Position numbers and translations under genes: made by a program. From contig JAQWRY010000075.1 in the NCBI GenBank assembly GCA_029243485.1, positions 1 through 64,000 of the forward strand: 64,000 nucleotides of DNA, read 5' to 3'. The stretch comes from Candidatus Binatia bacterium. Its GTDB lineage: Bacteria > Desulfobacterota > Binatia > UBA12015. Below are positions 44,772 through 55,606 of the stretch, one piece after another (position 1 is the stretch's first letter; every line of letters starts with the position of its first letter). The notes beneath the pieces are model-generated. The model ran no database searches. It was not told the DNA's origin and was given only the letters and a program-made list of their open reading frames with translations.

Positions 44772-45659
44772 ATGCGAAACGAGTCCAACCTCGGCATCGG
44801 CATCGGTCTTCGGACGACGCACTTCGGCGAACTGCTGGAGCGCAAGGCCGACGTCAGCTGGTTCGAAGCCGTCTCCGAGAATTTCTTTATGGACGGCGGG
44901 CGGCCCCTTCACGTCTTGGAGCACGTTCGCCGCGACTACCCGGTCGTCTTCCACGGCGTCTCGATGTCGATCGGCACAACCGATCCGATTGACGATGCCT
45001 ACCTCGCGCAGATCCGCGAGCTCTCCCGGCGCTACGAGCCACCGTGGGTCTCCGACCACCTCTGCTGGACCGGCGCCAAGCGCCACAACCTCCACGACCT
45101 CCTCCCGTTGCCGTGGAATGAAGAAGTCCTCGCGCACGTGGTCGAGCGCGTAACGCGGGTACAGGACGCGCTCGGACGCCGGCTTGTCCTCGAGAACGTC
45201 TCCAGCTACCTCGCGTTTTCGAACTCGACGATGAGCGAGGCCGAGTTCCTGGTGGCCCTCGCCGAGACGGCCGACTGCCAGATTCTCCTCGACGTGAACA
45301 ACGTCTACGTGAGCGCCTTCAATCACAGATTCGATGCGGCTGCGTTCATCGATGCCATGCCAGCTGAACGCGTCGTGCAGCTCCACCTGGCCGGCCACAG
45401 CGACATGGGCACGCACCTTCTCGATACCCACGATGCACCCGTCTGTCCCGCCGTCTGGGAGTTATACCGACACACGATTCGCAGGCTAGGCCCCGTGCCG
45501 ACTTTGATCGAGTGGGATGGCAACGTTCCGCCGCTCGCGACGCTCGAAGCGGAAGTCGCGCTAGCCCGCGCGATCTGCAGCGAGGTCGCCGCCGAGGCCA
45601 AGGCGAGACCCGGAGCGAAGGGAGCGCCCGACCGTGCCGGACGAACCTTCGCTGCTTGA
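44772..45659 (+). CDS. bufB: BufB, DUF692 multinuclear non-haem iron oxidase (MNIO)
   Basis: 295-residue TIM-barrel enzyme of the DUF692/MNIO family that oxidatively rearranges Cys in RiPP precursors. Metal-ligand motifs are visible: WFEAVSENFF, VVFHGVSMSIG, WVSDHLCW, RLVLENVSSYL, ILLDVNNVYVSA and LHLAGHSD, supplying the His/Asp/Glu set. It lies 80 bases after the precursor and overlaps bufC by 26 bases. Confidence 0.93.
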   Translation: MRNESNLGIGIGLRTTHFGELLERKADVSWFEAVSENFFMDGGRPLHVLEHVRRDYPVVFHGVSMSIGTTDPIDDAYLAQIRELSRRYEPPWVSDHLCWTGAKRHNLHDLLPLPWNEEVLAHVVERVTRVQDALGRRLVLENVSSYLAFSNSTMSEAEFLVALAETADCQILLDVNNVYVSAFNHRFDAAAFIDAMPAERVVQLHLAGHSDMGTHLLDTHDAPVCPAVWELYRHTIRRLGPVPTLIEWDGNVPPLATLEAEVALARAICSEVAAEAKARPGAKGAPDRAGRTFAA

Positions 45660-46428
45660 TCTGCAGCACCAGCTCGAATCGCTGTTCTCCCTCGGAGGAA
45701 CACCGGACTACGAGGGGCGACTCGAAGCGGACGCGCCGGCCCTACCCATCCGCGGAGACGAGCGCCTGTCCGCAGCCGAGCGCATCGGCATCTACACCGC
45801 AATGATCTTCGCCCGCATACGCGATGCCATCGCCGAGGATTTCTGGTGCACCGCGCAGCTCCTCGGTGACGACTGGGAACCGCTCATCGCCCGCTATCTG
45901 GAGGCGCACCCCACTCGACACGCGGACCTACGACTCGCCGGTCGCAACCTCCCTGCGTTCGTGCGCGCGACGCAGCGAACCCCGCTCGCCGACCTGGCCG
46001 ATCTCGAATGGGCGTTGATCGATTCGTTCACTGCGGCCGACGCCCCCATCCTCCGCGCCGAAGCGCTCCAGGCGCTGGCGCCCGAGGCGTGGCCCGCCCT
46101 CGCACTGGAGGCGGTGCCTTCGTTGCGGCTTTGCAGGCCAACGTCCTCGTGCGACCGGACACGACGACGGATGCTCGAGGGTGAGGAGGCCGCGCTCGAA
46201 TCCGAAGAGGCCTTCCCCCTCCGGATCTGGCGCACGGAGTTCCGCGTGTTTCAGAAGCGCATCGACGAGTTCGAGTTCGGCGCGTTGAAGCTCGTCGCCG
46301 GCGGCACCACGTTCGCCGAACTGTGCACCTGGATCGCCGAGCAGGAAACCACCGAAGGCCCCTCCGAGGCGGCCGTGCGCCTACTCCAGCTCTGGCTCGC
46401 CGATGAGCTCCTCTCCTGCGGCCCATGA
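45634..46428 (+). CDS. bufC: BufC, DUF2063-type precursor-binding partner
   Basis: 264 residues. The N-terminal domain (LLDLQHQLESLFSLGG, then IGIYTAMIFARIRDAIAEDF) is the HvfC/BufC N-terminal fold; the rest has EWALIDSFTAADAP and LRIWRTEFRVFQKRIDEFE. BufC helps the MNIO enzyme bind its precursor. GTG start inside bufB. Its stop overlaps the next gene's ATG, so all three are coupled. Confidence 0.9.
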   Translation: MPDEPSLLDLQHQLESLFSLGGTPDYEGRLEADAPALPIRGDERLSAAERIGIYTAMIFARIRDAIAEDFWCTAQLLGDDWEPLIARYLEAHPTRHADLRLAGRNLPAFVRATQRTPLADLADLEWALIDSFTAADAPILRAEALQALAPEAWPALALEAVPSLRLCRPTSSCDRTRRRMLEGEEAALESEEAFPLRIWRTEFRVFQKRIDEFEFGALKLVAGGTTFAELCTWIAEQETTEGPSEAAVRLLQLWLADELLSCGP

Positions 46429-47432
46429 CTTTCTCGGCTCGCGGGATCCCGATCCACACCCGTTCTCTTTCGACCACGCTCCGCGAAGGCGCAGGCGGCG
46501 CAGTCGCCTTCGATGGGTACGTTCTCGACCTGAGGAAACGCGGCGCGGTCCCCGTCGGTGGGTACATCCAAGGGCCCGGTATCATCCACCACATGCAGCT
46601 GTCGGGCACAGTGGACCGAACGGTGCCCGCATATCGAGAGATCGAAGCTCAGATGCCCAGCGTCGCCTTCGAGGCCTCGCCGGGCACCGGAGGCGAAAGC
46701 TGCCGCGATCGGATCGGCAACGTGGCAGGGCTGATCGGTCTGCCGCTCGGCGACGGGTATCCGCGCGCGATCGGCCGCGAGATCGGCGGCGTCCTCGGCT
46801 GCTCCCACATTCTCACGCTCGCACAGCTGCTCGGCCCAACGATCGTGTGGGGATTGGAACGCGACGCCGAGCGCGCGGGCGGATCCGGGCGGCCCAGCGG
46901 AGAGCGCTTCTTTCGTCGAGATGTGACGGTGGACGGCTACGTGGACGGCGACGAGCTCCGCCTCCTCGCACAACTGAACGACCTCCACCTCCGCCCCGAG
47001 GCCGAGTGCGAGCAGACCACAGACCGCCTCGCCGAACAGGTCGAGGTTCGGGTCCAGGCGACGCTGTCTCTCGCCGGCATGGCAGTCTCCGGGGTCCTGG
47101 TCGAAGAGCGACGCCGAACCCTGGCGGACCTTGAGACCGCCCCCTGGCGCCCGCGCCCCGAGCGCGCGGCGCTCCTGGACGGCGGGAGCTTCGCCCGGGG
47201 GATCTCCGGCCACATCCTGCGCGGCTTCGGTCCCGGCGGAAACGACCGACCCGTGCTCGACACCTTCCTGATGCTCGCCCCGGCCACGATCCAGTGCCTC
47301 GCCTCATACCGCGACACCTGGACGAAGCTCGGCGGCTCGAAGCTCGCCGAATCCGGCGGTCACGCCGACTCCTGTTACATGTGGCGTGAACGCGGAGCGC
47401 TGCAGAAACGCCGCACGCCGTCGGCAGATTGA
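46425..47432 (+). CDS. DUF2889 domain protein coupled to bufC
   Basis: 335 residues with IHTRSLSTTLREG near the start, MQLSGTVDRTVPAYREIEAQ, and GCSHILTLAQLLGP, the signature of DUF2889. No biochemical function known. It starts four bases before the end of bufC (ATGA), so it is very probably expressed with the bufferin genes, although I do not know it as a standard member. Confidence 0.85.
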   Translation: MTFSARGIPIHTRSLSTTLREGAGGAVAFDGYVLDLRKRGAVPVGGYIQGPGIIHHMQLSGTVDRTVPAYREIEAQMPSVAFEASPGTGGESCRDRIGNVAGLIGLPLGDGYPRAIGREIGGVLGCSHILTLAQLLGPTIVWGLERDAERAGGSGRPSGERFFRRDVTVDGYVDGDELRLLAQLNDLHLRPEAECEQTTDRLAEQVEVRVQATLSLAGMAVSGVLVEERRRTLADLETAPWRPRPERAALLDGGSFARGISGHILRGFGPGGNDRPVLDTFLMLAPATIQCLASYRDTWTKLGGSKLAESGGHADSCYMWRERGALQKRRTPSAD

Positions 47433-47474
47433 GCACTCATCCCTCCCCTCGTCCGGACCGTACTCGTCCTCGTT

Positions 47475-47987
47475 GTGATGTTGGTCGCCGTCTTCATCGG
47501 CATCACAGTCATCGCGACAGAAGGTCAGGAAGTCGTCGTGCTCTCTACGCGGGCTCAGGACGGCTCGACCCGCCAGACGCGGGTCTGGGTAGCGGACGCC
47601 GACGGCGCGGCCTGGATCGAATCCGCGAACTCCGAGCGTGAGCTCTACGCCGACATTCGTCGGAGCCCGGCCGTCTCACTGTACCGTGACGGCAAATCCC
47701 GCCTCTACCTTGCGCGCTCGTTCGCCGACGCCGAGGGGAACCAGCGCATCCGATCTCTCCTGCGCGAAAAATACGGCTGGGCGGATAGGTGGCTACAGCA
47801 GCTGGTGGACACGTCGAAGTCGATTGCCGTTCGACTCGACCCGCCCCCGAACTTCATGGCGCCACGTCGGCAAGTCAGAGGTCCCGCGCCCGGAGCCGCT
47901 CCAACATCCCGCGGTTGGTCCACAACCAGGCAAGCGACAAGAGCAGCGGGAGCACCCGGCCGACCCATAGATCGTCCTGCATCGTGA
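47475..47987 (+). CDS. Hypothetical protein, pyridoxamine-oxidase/nitroreductase-like
   Basis: GTG/ATG start, a short hydrophobic N-terminus (VMLVAVFIGITVIA), then VVVLSTRAQDGSTRQTRVWV and YADIRRSPAVSLYRDGKSRL, which recall split-barrel flavin-binding oxidoreductases. From about 47865 the frame continues antisense over the flippase gene in low-complexity sequence, so the true end may be earlier or lost. Function unproven. Confidence 0.5.
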   Translation: MMLVAVFIGITVIATEGQEVVVLSTRAQDGSTRQTRVWVADADGAAWIESANSERELYADIRRSPAVSLYRDGKSRLYLARSFADAEGNQRIRSLLREKYGWADRWLQQLVDTSKSIAVRLDPPPNFMAPRRQVRGPAPGAAPTSRGWSTTRQATRAAGAPGRPIDRPAS

Positions 47988-49317
47988 GGCCCACACCCAA
48001 CGCGACGCCCGGAACCATCCAAAGAAGTAGGCGACGGTTCTCCCCCTGAACCCGGTAGTCCAGCGCGCGATGGTGGTACACGTACGTGACGACCAACGCG
48101 AGAAGGTTCGCCGCGAAGTACGAGGCCGCAGCAGCCGACGCGCCGAGGTACGGCATCGTGACGGTCGACAGGCCTGCCCACAGTCCCCAGTACAAAAGTG
48201 CCTGGAACACGAGGAACCGGAGTCGCTCCCTGGGCAAGAGCGAAATGTTCATCGATTGGCGCACCATCGCGACGAGCTCGCCGACGAGTTGCCAGGCAAC
48301 GATCGTGGACGCCGCGAGGAACGCCGGCGTGAAGAGAATCGGAATCCAGAGTTCCCGCGTCGCCAATAGGGCCAACACCCCGGGCGCGAGGACGGTCAGC
48401 ACGATGCGCAGGAAGTTGTTCTGGAGATGCAGGATCGCCGCCGGGTCCTCCAGGCGCGTCGCTACCTTCGGCATCCCGTAGCTCCAGAGCGCGGTCCCCA
48501 GAAGGCCAAGGTAGTTCTGCCCCACCTGCCAGGCGACCTGGTAATAGCCGTTCGCTTCCGTCCCGAGCTGGCGAAGAATCTCCGCGCGCACGAACACGCC
48601 TACGCCGGCGGCGGTGAGGCTCGTGATCGTCAGGGCGCCTGCCAGCCGCAGAAGCCGCCTCGCAACCTCGCTATCGGGTCGCCTTGGTCTGAGTGAGATC
48701 CCCAGCGGACGTGCGAGCCTCCGCCACACAAGCCAGGCCGCCAGAACCAGGACCACTGCTTCGATCACCGCGAACGAGGCCACCGCACCGGCGACGCCCC
48801 AGTACGTCGCGAGCGCGGCCATCGAAAAGACCGCCATCACCGACTCGACGACCGCGATCAGCAGAAACGTCCGATAGTCCAGGACTCCCGTGAATGTCCG
48901 GGCGAGCATCTTGCCGGGGATCGCCACCGCGACCGTGATCGCGACCAGAACGACGAGGATGCCCTGCGTCGGATCGCCGAACGCCCACGCCGCGATCTGC
49001 GATGACGCGAGAGATGCCGCCGCGGCGGTCGTCAGCGCGAGCACCGTCACGAGCGTGACCGTCGTGACAATCAGGCGCTCGAGCCCCTTCATGTCCTCTC
49101 GCCCGTGACACTCGGCGACGAGCTTCAGGTAGCCACTGCGCGTTCCAAGGGTGGACAGAGCCGAGAGCAGCTCTCGCAACGCCATCGCCTGCCCGAGGAT
49201 CCCCATCCCCGCCGGACCGAGCAGCGATGCGGCGATCTTCGTTCGAACCGCACCGAGGACCAGTAGGACCACTCGCTGCGTGCCCAGCAGCCCCACCGAT
49301 CGGACGAGTTCACTCAT
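47875..49317 (-). CDS. Oligosaccharide flippase-like membrane protein (MOP superfamily)
   Basis: 480 residues with about 12-14 transmembrane helices; the start SVGLLGTQRVVLLVLGAVRT and KIAASLLGPAGMGILGQAMA match Wzx-like O-antigen/polysaccharide flippases. It would move lipid-linked glycans across the inner membrane. No glycosyltransferase genes are adjacent. It converges with the previous gene and overlaps its 3' part. Confidence 0.88.
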   Translation of the reverse strand: MSELVRSVGLLGTQRVVLLVLGAVRTKIAASLLGPAGMGILGQAMALRELLSALSTLGTRSGYLKLVAECHGREDMKGLERLIVTTVTLVTVLALTTAAAASLASSQIAAWAFGDPTQGILVVLVAITVAVAIPGKMLARTFTGVLDYRTFLLIAVVESVMAVFSMAALATYWGVAGAVASFAVIEAVVLVLAAWLVWRRLARPLGISLRPRRPDSEVARRLLRLAGALTITSLTAAGVGVFVRAEILRQLGTEANGYYQVAWQVGQNYLGLLGTALWSYGMPKVATRLEDPAAILHLQNNFLRIVLTVLAPGVLALLATRELWIPILFTPAFLAASTIVAWQLVGELVAMVRQSMNISLLPRERLRFLVFQALLYWGLWAGLSTVTMPYLGASAAAASYFAANLLALVVTYVYHHRALDYRVQGENRRLLLWMVPGVALGVGLTMQDDLWVGRVLPLLLSLAWLWTNRGMLERLRARDL

Positions 49318-49386
49318 GATGGGCTCGCCGTCACGCTGGTGGGCGTATCACGTCGCAGGGGGATCGCCCGCGCGTGCAGCCACAGA

Positions 49387-49969
49387 TCAGCGGGACCGGG
49401 ACGAAGCGGGGCGAGAGACTCGAACCGCCGGCTCGACCGACAAGACCGGCACGAGCAGATCCACGGCGCGCCGGAATGCCGTCGGGAGGCCCCGGGGCGA
49501 GGACTCCCGACGCGCCAGCAGGAGTCCGACGATGCTCGCGAGGAAAATGGCCGCGAGGTCGCTCGGCGGAGCGTCGCGGCGCACCGTCCCCGCTTCCCGG
49601 GCGGCCCCAAGGAAGCGCGTGAGGCGCTCTGCCAGCTCGGGAACGCGGACCCCAACCTCGTCTCCGCTCCGTGCGATCAACGCAAGGACGTCCGGCACGA
49701 GTGCCGCGTGTTCTCCGACGACCTCCGTCACGATCGCATCGACGACACCCCGAAGAACGACGACCGGCTGGGCGGGATCGGCCCCGTCGAGCGCGCCGGA
49801 CACGCTGGCCGCGCGCCACGGACGCCGCACGCACGATGTCCCCGACCTGCGCCGCCTCGACCCCGACACGATGAAATTCCGCAAGCGCCGCTTCCCGCAC
49901 ACGGGCCCGCGTCTCGAGACGAGCCCGAGTTCGACCGGGATAATGATCGGCCTTTGCAGCTTGCGACAC
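49387..49969 (-). pseudogene. TetR-family regulator with internal deletion and frameshift
   Basis: GTG 49969 opens a normal TetR start, RVREAALAEFHRVGVEAAQV and GDIVRAASVARG, but the expected TFYxYF segment of the helix-turn-helix is missing. The ligand-binding domain follows in another frame: VVVLRGVVDAIVTEVVGEHA, LIARSGDEVGVRVPELAERL and LAAIFLASIVGLLLARRES. A deletion around 49815-49830 joins the parts. DNA binding should be lost. The gene is just downstream of the cytochrome P450 gene that it may once have controlled. Confidence 0.8.
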
Positions 49970-49983
49970 GCCAGCTTCTGCGG

Positions 49984-51171
49984 TCAGGCGGACACCCGTA
50001 CTGGCAGCTCCTCGATTCCAGTGATGAAGTTCGACACGCGGCGCTCCGGCGTCGCGTTCGAAGCGAGCCGTAGTTCGGGAAGGCGCTTTACGAGCTCCTC
50101 GAAGAAGATGCGGAGCTCGAGGCGCGCCAGGCTCGCGCCCAGGCAGAAGTGAGAACCGTAGCCGAACGCCACGTGATCGTTCGGGTCACGGGTGATGTCG
50201 AACTCCATCGGACGCTCGAACATCCGCTCATCTCGGTTCGCCGACGGGTACAGCAGAAGGAGCTTCTGCCCCTCTCGGATTGTTTCGCCGCGAAGCTCGA
50301 CGTCACGCACCGCGATGCGAGCCATGTTCTGGATCGGGGTGACCCAGCGGAGCATCTCCTCCACCGCGAGCGGAATCTTCTCCGGGTGCTTCCCCAGTTC
50401 AGCGTACATCTCGGGACGCCGAAGAAGTTCGTAGGCGCCGCCCGTGAGGACGTGCCGTGTCGTCTCGTCTCCTCCGATCAAGATGAGAAGGGACTCGGCG
50501 AGCAACTCATCGTCGGTGAGCTTGTCGCCGTCGATCTCCGAATGGACGAGCACGCTCACCAGATCGGACTGCGGCGGCCGGCCGCGTCGGTCCGCCAGGA
50601 CCTTCGCTTGGTGTTCGTTGTAGGCAACGAACGATTCCGCGGCGACGGCAGTCTTCGCCGGATCAGACGACCCGCTTCCGACGATCAGGTCATCCGACCA
50701 TTTCAGCAGGTCCGGATAGCGCTCCGGCTCGACGCCCAGCATGTCTCCGATGACGATCAACGGGAGCCACGCCGCAACATCATGAACGAGGTCGAACTCG
50801 CCTTGCGCGGCGACTTTCTCGATCAGGTCGCCACAGATCTCACGCACGCGCGGCTCCCGCTCCTCCACTCGCCCCTTCGTGAACCCGCGGTTCACGAGGT
50901 TCCGGCGCCGCTTGTGGGCCGGATCGTCCATGTCGATCATGTGCGGGAGCGGGCCCACCTCGGGCCGGATGCCCCCCGCATTGGAAAACGTCTCGGGCTG
51001 CTTGGAGATGCCCATGACGTCCTCGTAGAGCGTGATGCCCCAGATGTCGCCGGCTTCGTCCCAGTACACGGGCGCGTTGTCTCGCGCCCAGGCGAAGGCT
51101 TCGTGCGGACCATCCGCGTAGAACTGGCCGTCGGTGATGCGAAGATCTGGATTCGTCGGATGGTTCGGCAC
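49984..51171 (-). CDS. Cytochrome P450 (CYP)
   Basis: 395-residue soluble bacterial P450. The oxygen-activation helix has GGDETTRHVL, the ExxR motif is EEMLRW, and the haem loop is FGYGSHFCLGASLARLELR with the proximal Cys. Expected to hydroxylate a hydrophobic substrate, perhaps steroid- or terpene-like, with outside electron-transfer partners. It forms an operon with the upstream SDR (eight-base gap) and the broken TetR gene. Confidence 0.94.
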   Translation of the reverse strand: MPNHPTNPDLRITDGQFYADGPHEAFAWARDNAPVYWDEAGDIWGITLYEDVMGISKQPETFSNAGGIRPEVGPLPHMIDMDDPAHKRRRNLVNRGFTKGRVEEREPRVREICGDLIEKVAAQGEFDLVHDVAAWLPLIVIGDMLGVEPERYPDLLKWSDDLIVGSGSSDPAKTAVAAESFVAYNEHQAKVLADRRGRPPQSDLVSVLVHSEIDGDKLTDDELLAESLLILIGGDETTRHVLTGGAYELLRRPEMYAELGKHPEKIPLAVEEMLRWVTPIQNMARIAVRDVELRGETIREGQKLLLLYPSANRDERMFERPMEFDITRDPNDHVAFGYGSHFCLGASLARLELRIFFEELVKRLPELRLASNATPERRVSNFITGIEELPVRVSA

Positions 51172-51179
51172 GATGATTT

Positions 51180-51974
51180 CTACTCCAGGCCCATCAGTTT
51201 AGTCAGTCCGAATCGGTGCCCGGCCATGAAACCGCCGTCCACTGCGAGCTCTTGCCCGGTGACGAACGAAGCCTCATCAGAGGCGAAGAACAGGATGCCG
51301 TTCGCGACCTCCTCCGGACGACCGAAGCGCCCGAGCTGGTGCGCGTACTCAATTCGCGCCTTCACGTCGCGCATCGCCTCCATGTCCATCACGGACCGAA
51401 GCAGCGGCGTGTCGATGAAGCCGGGGCAGATCGTGTTCACGCGGATGCCCTTCTTCGCGTAGTCCATCGCTAGGTTCTTGCCGAGCAAGACTACGCCGCC
51501 CTTGGACGCGTTGTACGCGCTGCCGCCCTCGCTGCCCTGCAGCCCCTCGATGCTCGCGATGTTGATGATGCTGCCGCTCTCCTGCTCGAGCATTGCCGGC
51601 AGCACGTGCTTGCACATCAAGAAGGTACCCTTGAGGTTGATGTCGACGACCCGGTCCCACTCCTCTCCATCCACGAGATGGACCGGGCCTCCCCCGGCGA
51701 CACCGGCGGCGTTCACGGCGATATCGATACGGCCGAGCTTCTCGACCGCCTTGGCCGCGAAGGCACGAACCGCATCTTCGTCCCGAACGTCGCCCGCATC
51801 GAGAAAGCTCTCCGGTGCGCCCGCCACGGCCGCCTGCCAGTCGCCATCGCCTTCTGTGTTCATGTCGAACCCGGCGATCCGCGCGCCTTCACGCGCGAAG
51901 ACGCGTGCCGTCGCCGAACCGATTCCCGACGCCGCGCCGGTGACGATCGCAACTTTCCCTTCGAGCCGCCCCAT
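51180..51974 (-). CDS. Short-chain dehydrogenase (glucose/3-oxoacyl-type SDR)
   Basis: 264-residue classical SDR: TGAASGIGSATARVFAREGA binds NAD(P), NAAG, IINIASIEG (catalytic Ser), YNASKGGV (Tyr-Lys) and the C-terminal ELAVDGGFMAG. Likely oxidises the alcohol made by the downstream P450. Eight bases before the P450 start. Confidence 0.92.
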   Translation of the reverse strand: MGRLEGKVAIVTGAASGIGSATARVFAREGARIAGFDMNTEGDGDWQAAVAGAPESFLDAGDVRDEDAVRAFAAKAVEKLGRIDIAVNAAGVAGGGPVHLVDGEEWDRVVDINLKGTFLMCKHVLPAMLEQESGSIINIASIEGLQGSEGGSAYNASKGGVVLLGKNLAMDYAKKGIRVNTICPGFIDTPLLRSVMDMEAMRDVKARIEYAHQLGRFGRPEEVANGILFFASDEASFVTGQELAVDGGFMAGHRFGLTKLMGLE

Positions 51975-52051
51975 GGTCTTCCTCCTGGTGGTTGAGTCTC
52001 CGACTGACGAGCGTCAGCTGACGGCTGTCCTGCTATAGGACACCTGGACCG

Positions 52052-53455
52052 TCAAGCCGCTCGGGCCGGTGCCGCGGCTCCGACCCGGGTCCAGCGCCCG
52101 GTCGCAAGCCAGGCACCGGTTGCCAGCGTCGAGAATGCGGTGCCGAGGAGAGAGCCGGTCCAGATCCCCGTCGGGCCCATCGTCTCGGCGAGCCAGTACG
52201 CCGACGGGATGCCGACACCGAGGGTACCGACGACCGAGATCAGCATCGGAACGATGAAGTCCCCGGCGCCCTGAAGTGCGCGCATGGCGACCAGATTGAA
52301 ACCCATCAATCCGAAGGCCGCCGACGAGAAGACGAGGAACTCGCTTCCGACCTCGATGACTTCCGGATCAGCGGTTATCAGGCCGAGCAGCTCGCGACGG
52401 AACACCAAGATTACCGCGGCGAAGGTCCACATGACCGATCCGTGCACCAGTACCCCGGTGCCGATCGCGCGCCAGGCACGCGGAACGTTGCCGGCACCCA
52501 ACGCCTGCCCCACGAGCGTCGCGCACGCGGTCGCAAGCGGAAACGAGAACGCGGGGACGATCATACCAAGTCGCAGGCCGATCGAATACGCGGTCTGTAC
52601 GGTCGGACCGAAGTCGCCCGCGAGGCGTAGAAACGCGAACGTCGTGACGACCATGCCCATCATCTGCAGCGCCGGCGGCCAGGCGTTACGCAGGATCATC
52701 AGCAACGCCGACGGATCCGGCACGAGGTGCCGCGCCCGCAGGCGAACGCGGGCCGATCCGCGAAAGAGGACCGTCAAACCGACAGCCAGCGCCGCCCATT
52801 GGCCGATCGAGATCGCGAGCGCCACGCCCACGACACCGAGCGCCGGCGCGCCGAGATTCCCGAAGATCAGCACCCATTCCAGAAAGAGCGCCACGACGAC
52901 CTGCACGAGATTCGCGAAAAGCGGCGTCACCGTATCTCCGGCACCCACGAGAATCGCGCGGAACATGATGCTGCCGATGAACCCGAAGGACAGGATGGCG
53001 AGCACCTGGAAGTACGACACGCCGAGGTCCACGAAGCTGTCGTCGGGGCGCGCGAGCCCGAAGAGTTGTTCGGGAAAAAAGAACCCCGCACCGGCGACCA
53101 GGGCCGACACGATCGCAGCCATGACGAGGGCCTGGCCACCGAAGTGCTCGGCCCCGTCCTCCTGCTCCGCTCCGATGGCCCGCGCGATGAGGGACTGCGT
53201 CGCGAAATTCATCCCCATCATCGCCATCGTGACAACTTGCCAGACTGTCTGATTGACCATGATGACGGCGGCGAGCGGCCCCTCGCCCAACTGGCTCAGG
53301 AAGGCAAGATCGACGATCTGAAAGACCACCCCGATCGCCAGACTCCCGGCGACCATCGGCAGGGCCAAGGCGAGGAGGGACGAGAGCAATCGCCCGCGCG
53401 TGTAGTCGCGCGAGCGGAGCCCTGTGAAAAACCCGCGCACGGAGAGGGCTAACAT
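52052..53455 (-). CDS. MATE-family efflux transporter
   Basis: About 467 residues with twelve hydrophobic helices in two halves, LALPMVAGSLAIGVVFQIVD and NAWPPALQMMGMVVTTFAFL. Exports drugs or hydrophobic cations using H+ or Na+. I place the start at 53455 because longer readings run into the divergent citrate synthase promoter region. The 55-base gap to gltA should hold both promoters. Confidence 0.9.
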   Translation of the reverse strand: MLALSVRGFFTGLRSRDYTRGRLLSSLLALALPMVAGSLAIGVVFQIVDLAFLSQLGEGPLAAVIMVNQTVWQVVTMAMMGMNFATQSLIARAIGAEQEDGAEHFGGQALVMAAIVSALVAGAGFFFPEQLFGLARPDDSFVDLGVSYFQVLAILSFGFIGSIMFRAILVGAGDTVTPLFANLVQVVVALFLEWVLIFGNLGAPALGVVGVALAISIGQWAALAVGLTVLFRGSARVRLRARHLVPDPSALLMILRNAWPPALQMMGMVVTTFAFLRLAGDFGPTVQTAYSIGLRLGMIVPAFSFPLATACATLVGQALGAGNVPRAWRAIGTGVLVHGSVMWTFAAVILVFRRELLGLITADPEVIEVGSEFLVFSSAAFGLMGFNLVAMRALQGAGDFIVPMLISVVGTLGVGIPSAYWLAETMGPTGIWTGSLLGTAFSTLATGAWLATGRWTRVGAAAPARAA

Positions 53456-53510
53456 CCCCGAAAACGGCCAGCCACTGGCAACGGAGCCACGCGGCGGATA
53501 TGTGCCACGC

Positions 53511-54835
<1,325 letters not shown>

Positions 54836-54836
<1 letters not shown>

Positions 54837-55597
54837 TGGGCACCTACGTCGTCACAGGCAGCGCCTCCGGCCTCGGAGCCGCGACGGTCGTCCGGCTGCA
54901 GGGCCTTGGTCATCGCGTGATTGGCATCGATCAACACGAAGCCGAGATCGTGGCCGACCTGGCGACCGCCGACGGGCGCGAGCATGCGATCCGGGGCTCC
55001 CTTGCCGCGAGCGACGGAAAGCTCGAAGGCGTCGTGTCCTGCGCGGGCCTGGCGCCGTTTCACGAGACCACGGCCATCACCCGCGTCAACTACTTCGGAG
55101 CCATCGCCGTGCTCGACGGCCTGCGCGACGCGCTCACCGCAGGGGACCGCCCAGCCGCCGTCGGGATCGCAACCATCGGAATCGTCTTCGAAGGCATCAT
55201 GATCCCCGAGTACCTCGAAGCCTGCCACGCCGGCGACGAGGAGAAGGCTGTGGACATCATCGCCGCCAGCGACGGCACGACGTCCTATTCGAACGCCAAA
55301 TGCGCGCTCGCTCAGGCCGTGCGACGGCGTGCCGCGGAATGGGGACAGCTCGGCATTCGGCTGAACGCGGTCGCGCCCGGCAAGATGGAAACGCCGATGC
55401 TCGACGGCCTCCTCGAGCGCCCAGAGTTCGCGCCGACGATCGACGCCCTCCCCGTCGGCTTAGGGCGGTCGGCTCCGCCGGACGAGATGGCGGCCGTGGT
55501 CGTCTTCCTGCTCGGACCGGACGCAAGCTACGTCCACGGCCAGGTTCTCTTCGTCGACGGCGGATCCGACGCCGTCGTGCGACCCGACACCGTATAG
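54836..55597 (+). CDS. Short-chain dehydrogenase (hydroxysteroid/3-alpha-type SDR)
   Basis: 253 residues: TGSASGLGAATVVRLQGLG, AGLAPF in the place of NNAG, TSYSNAKCALAQAVRRRA with the Tyr-Lys pair, VAPGKMETPML and VHGQVLFVDGGSDAVV. The YSNAK motif and short central region resemble 3-alpha-hydroxysteroid dehydrogenase-type SDRs. Coupled to gltA by a one-base overlap. Confidence 0.88.
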
Positions 55598-55606
55598 GAG
55601 CGTTCG

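Noticed and set aside
55560-55606. Fluoride riboswitch before crcB
   Set aside because: Only a ten-base gap follows the SDR stop, too short for the structure, and no conserved riboswitch sequence is present.
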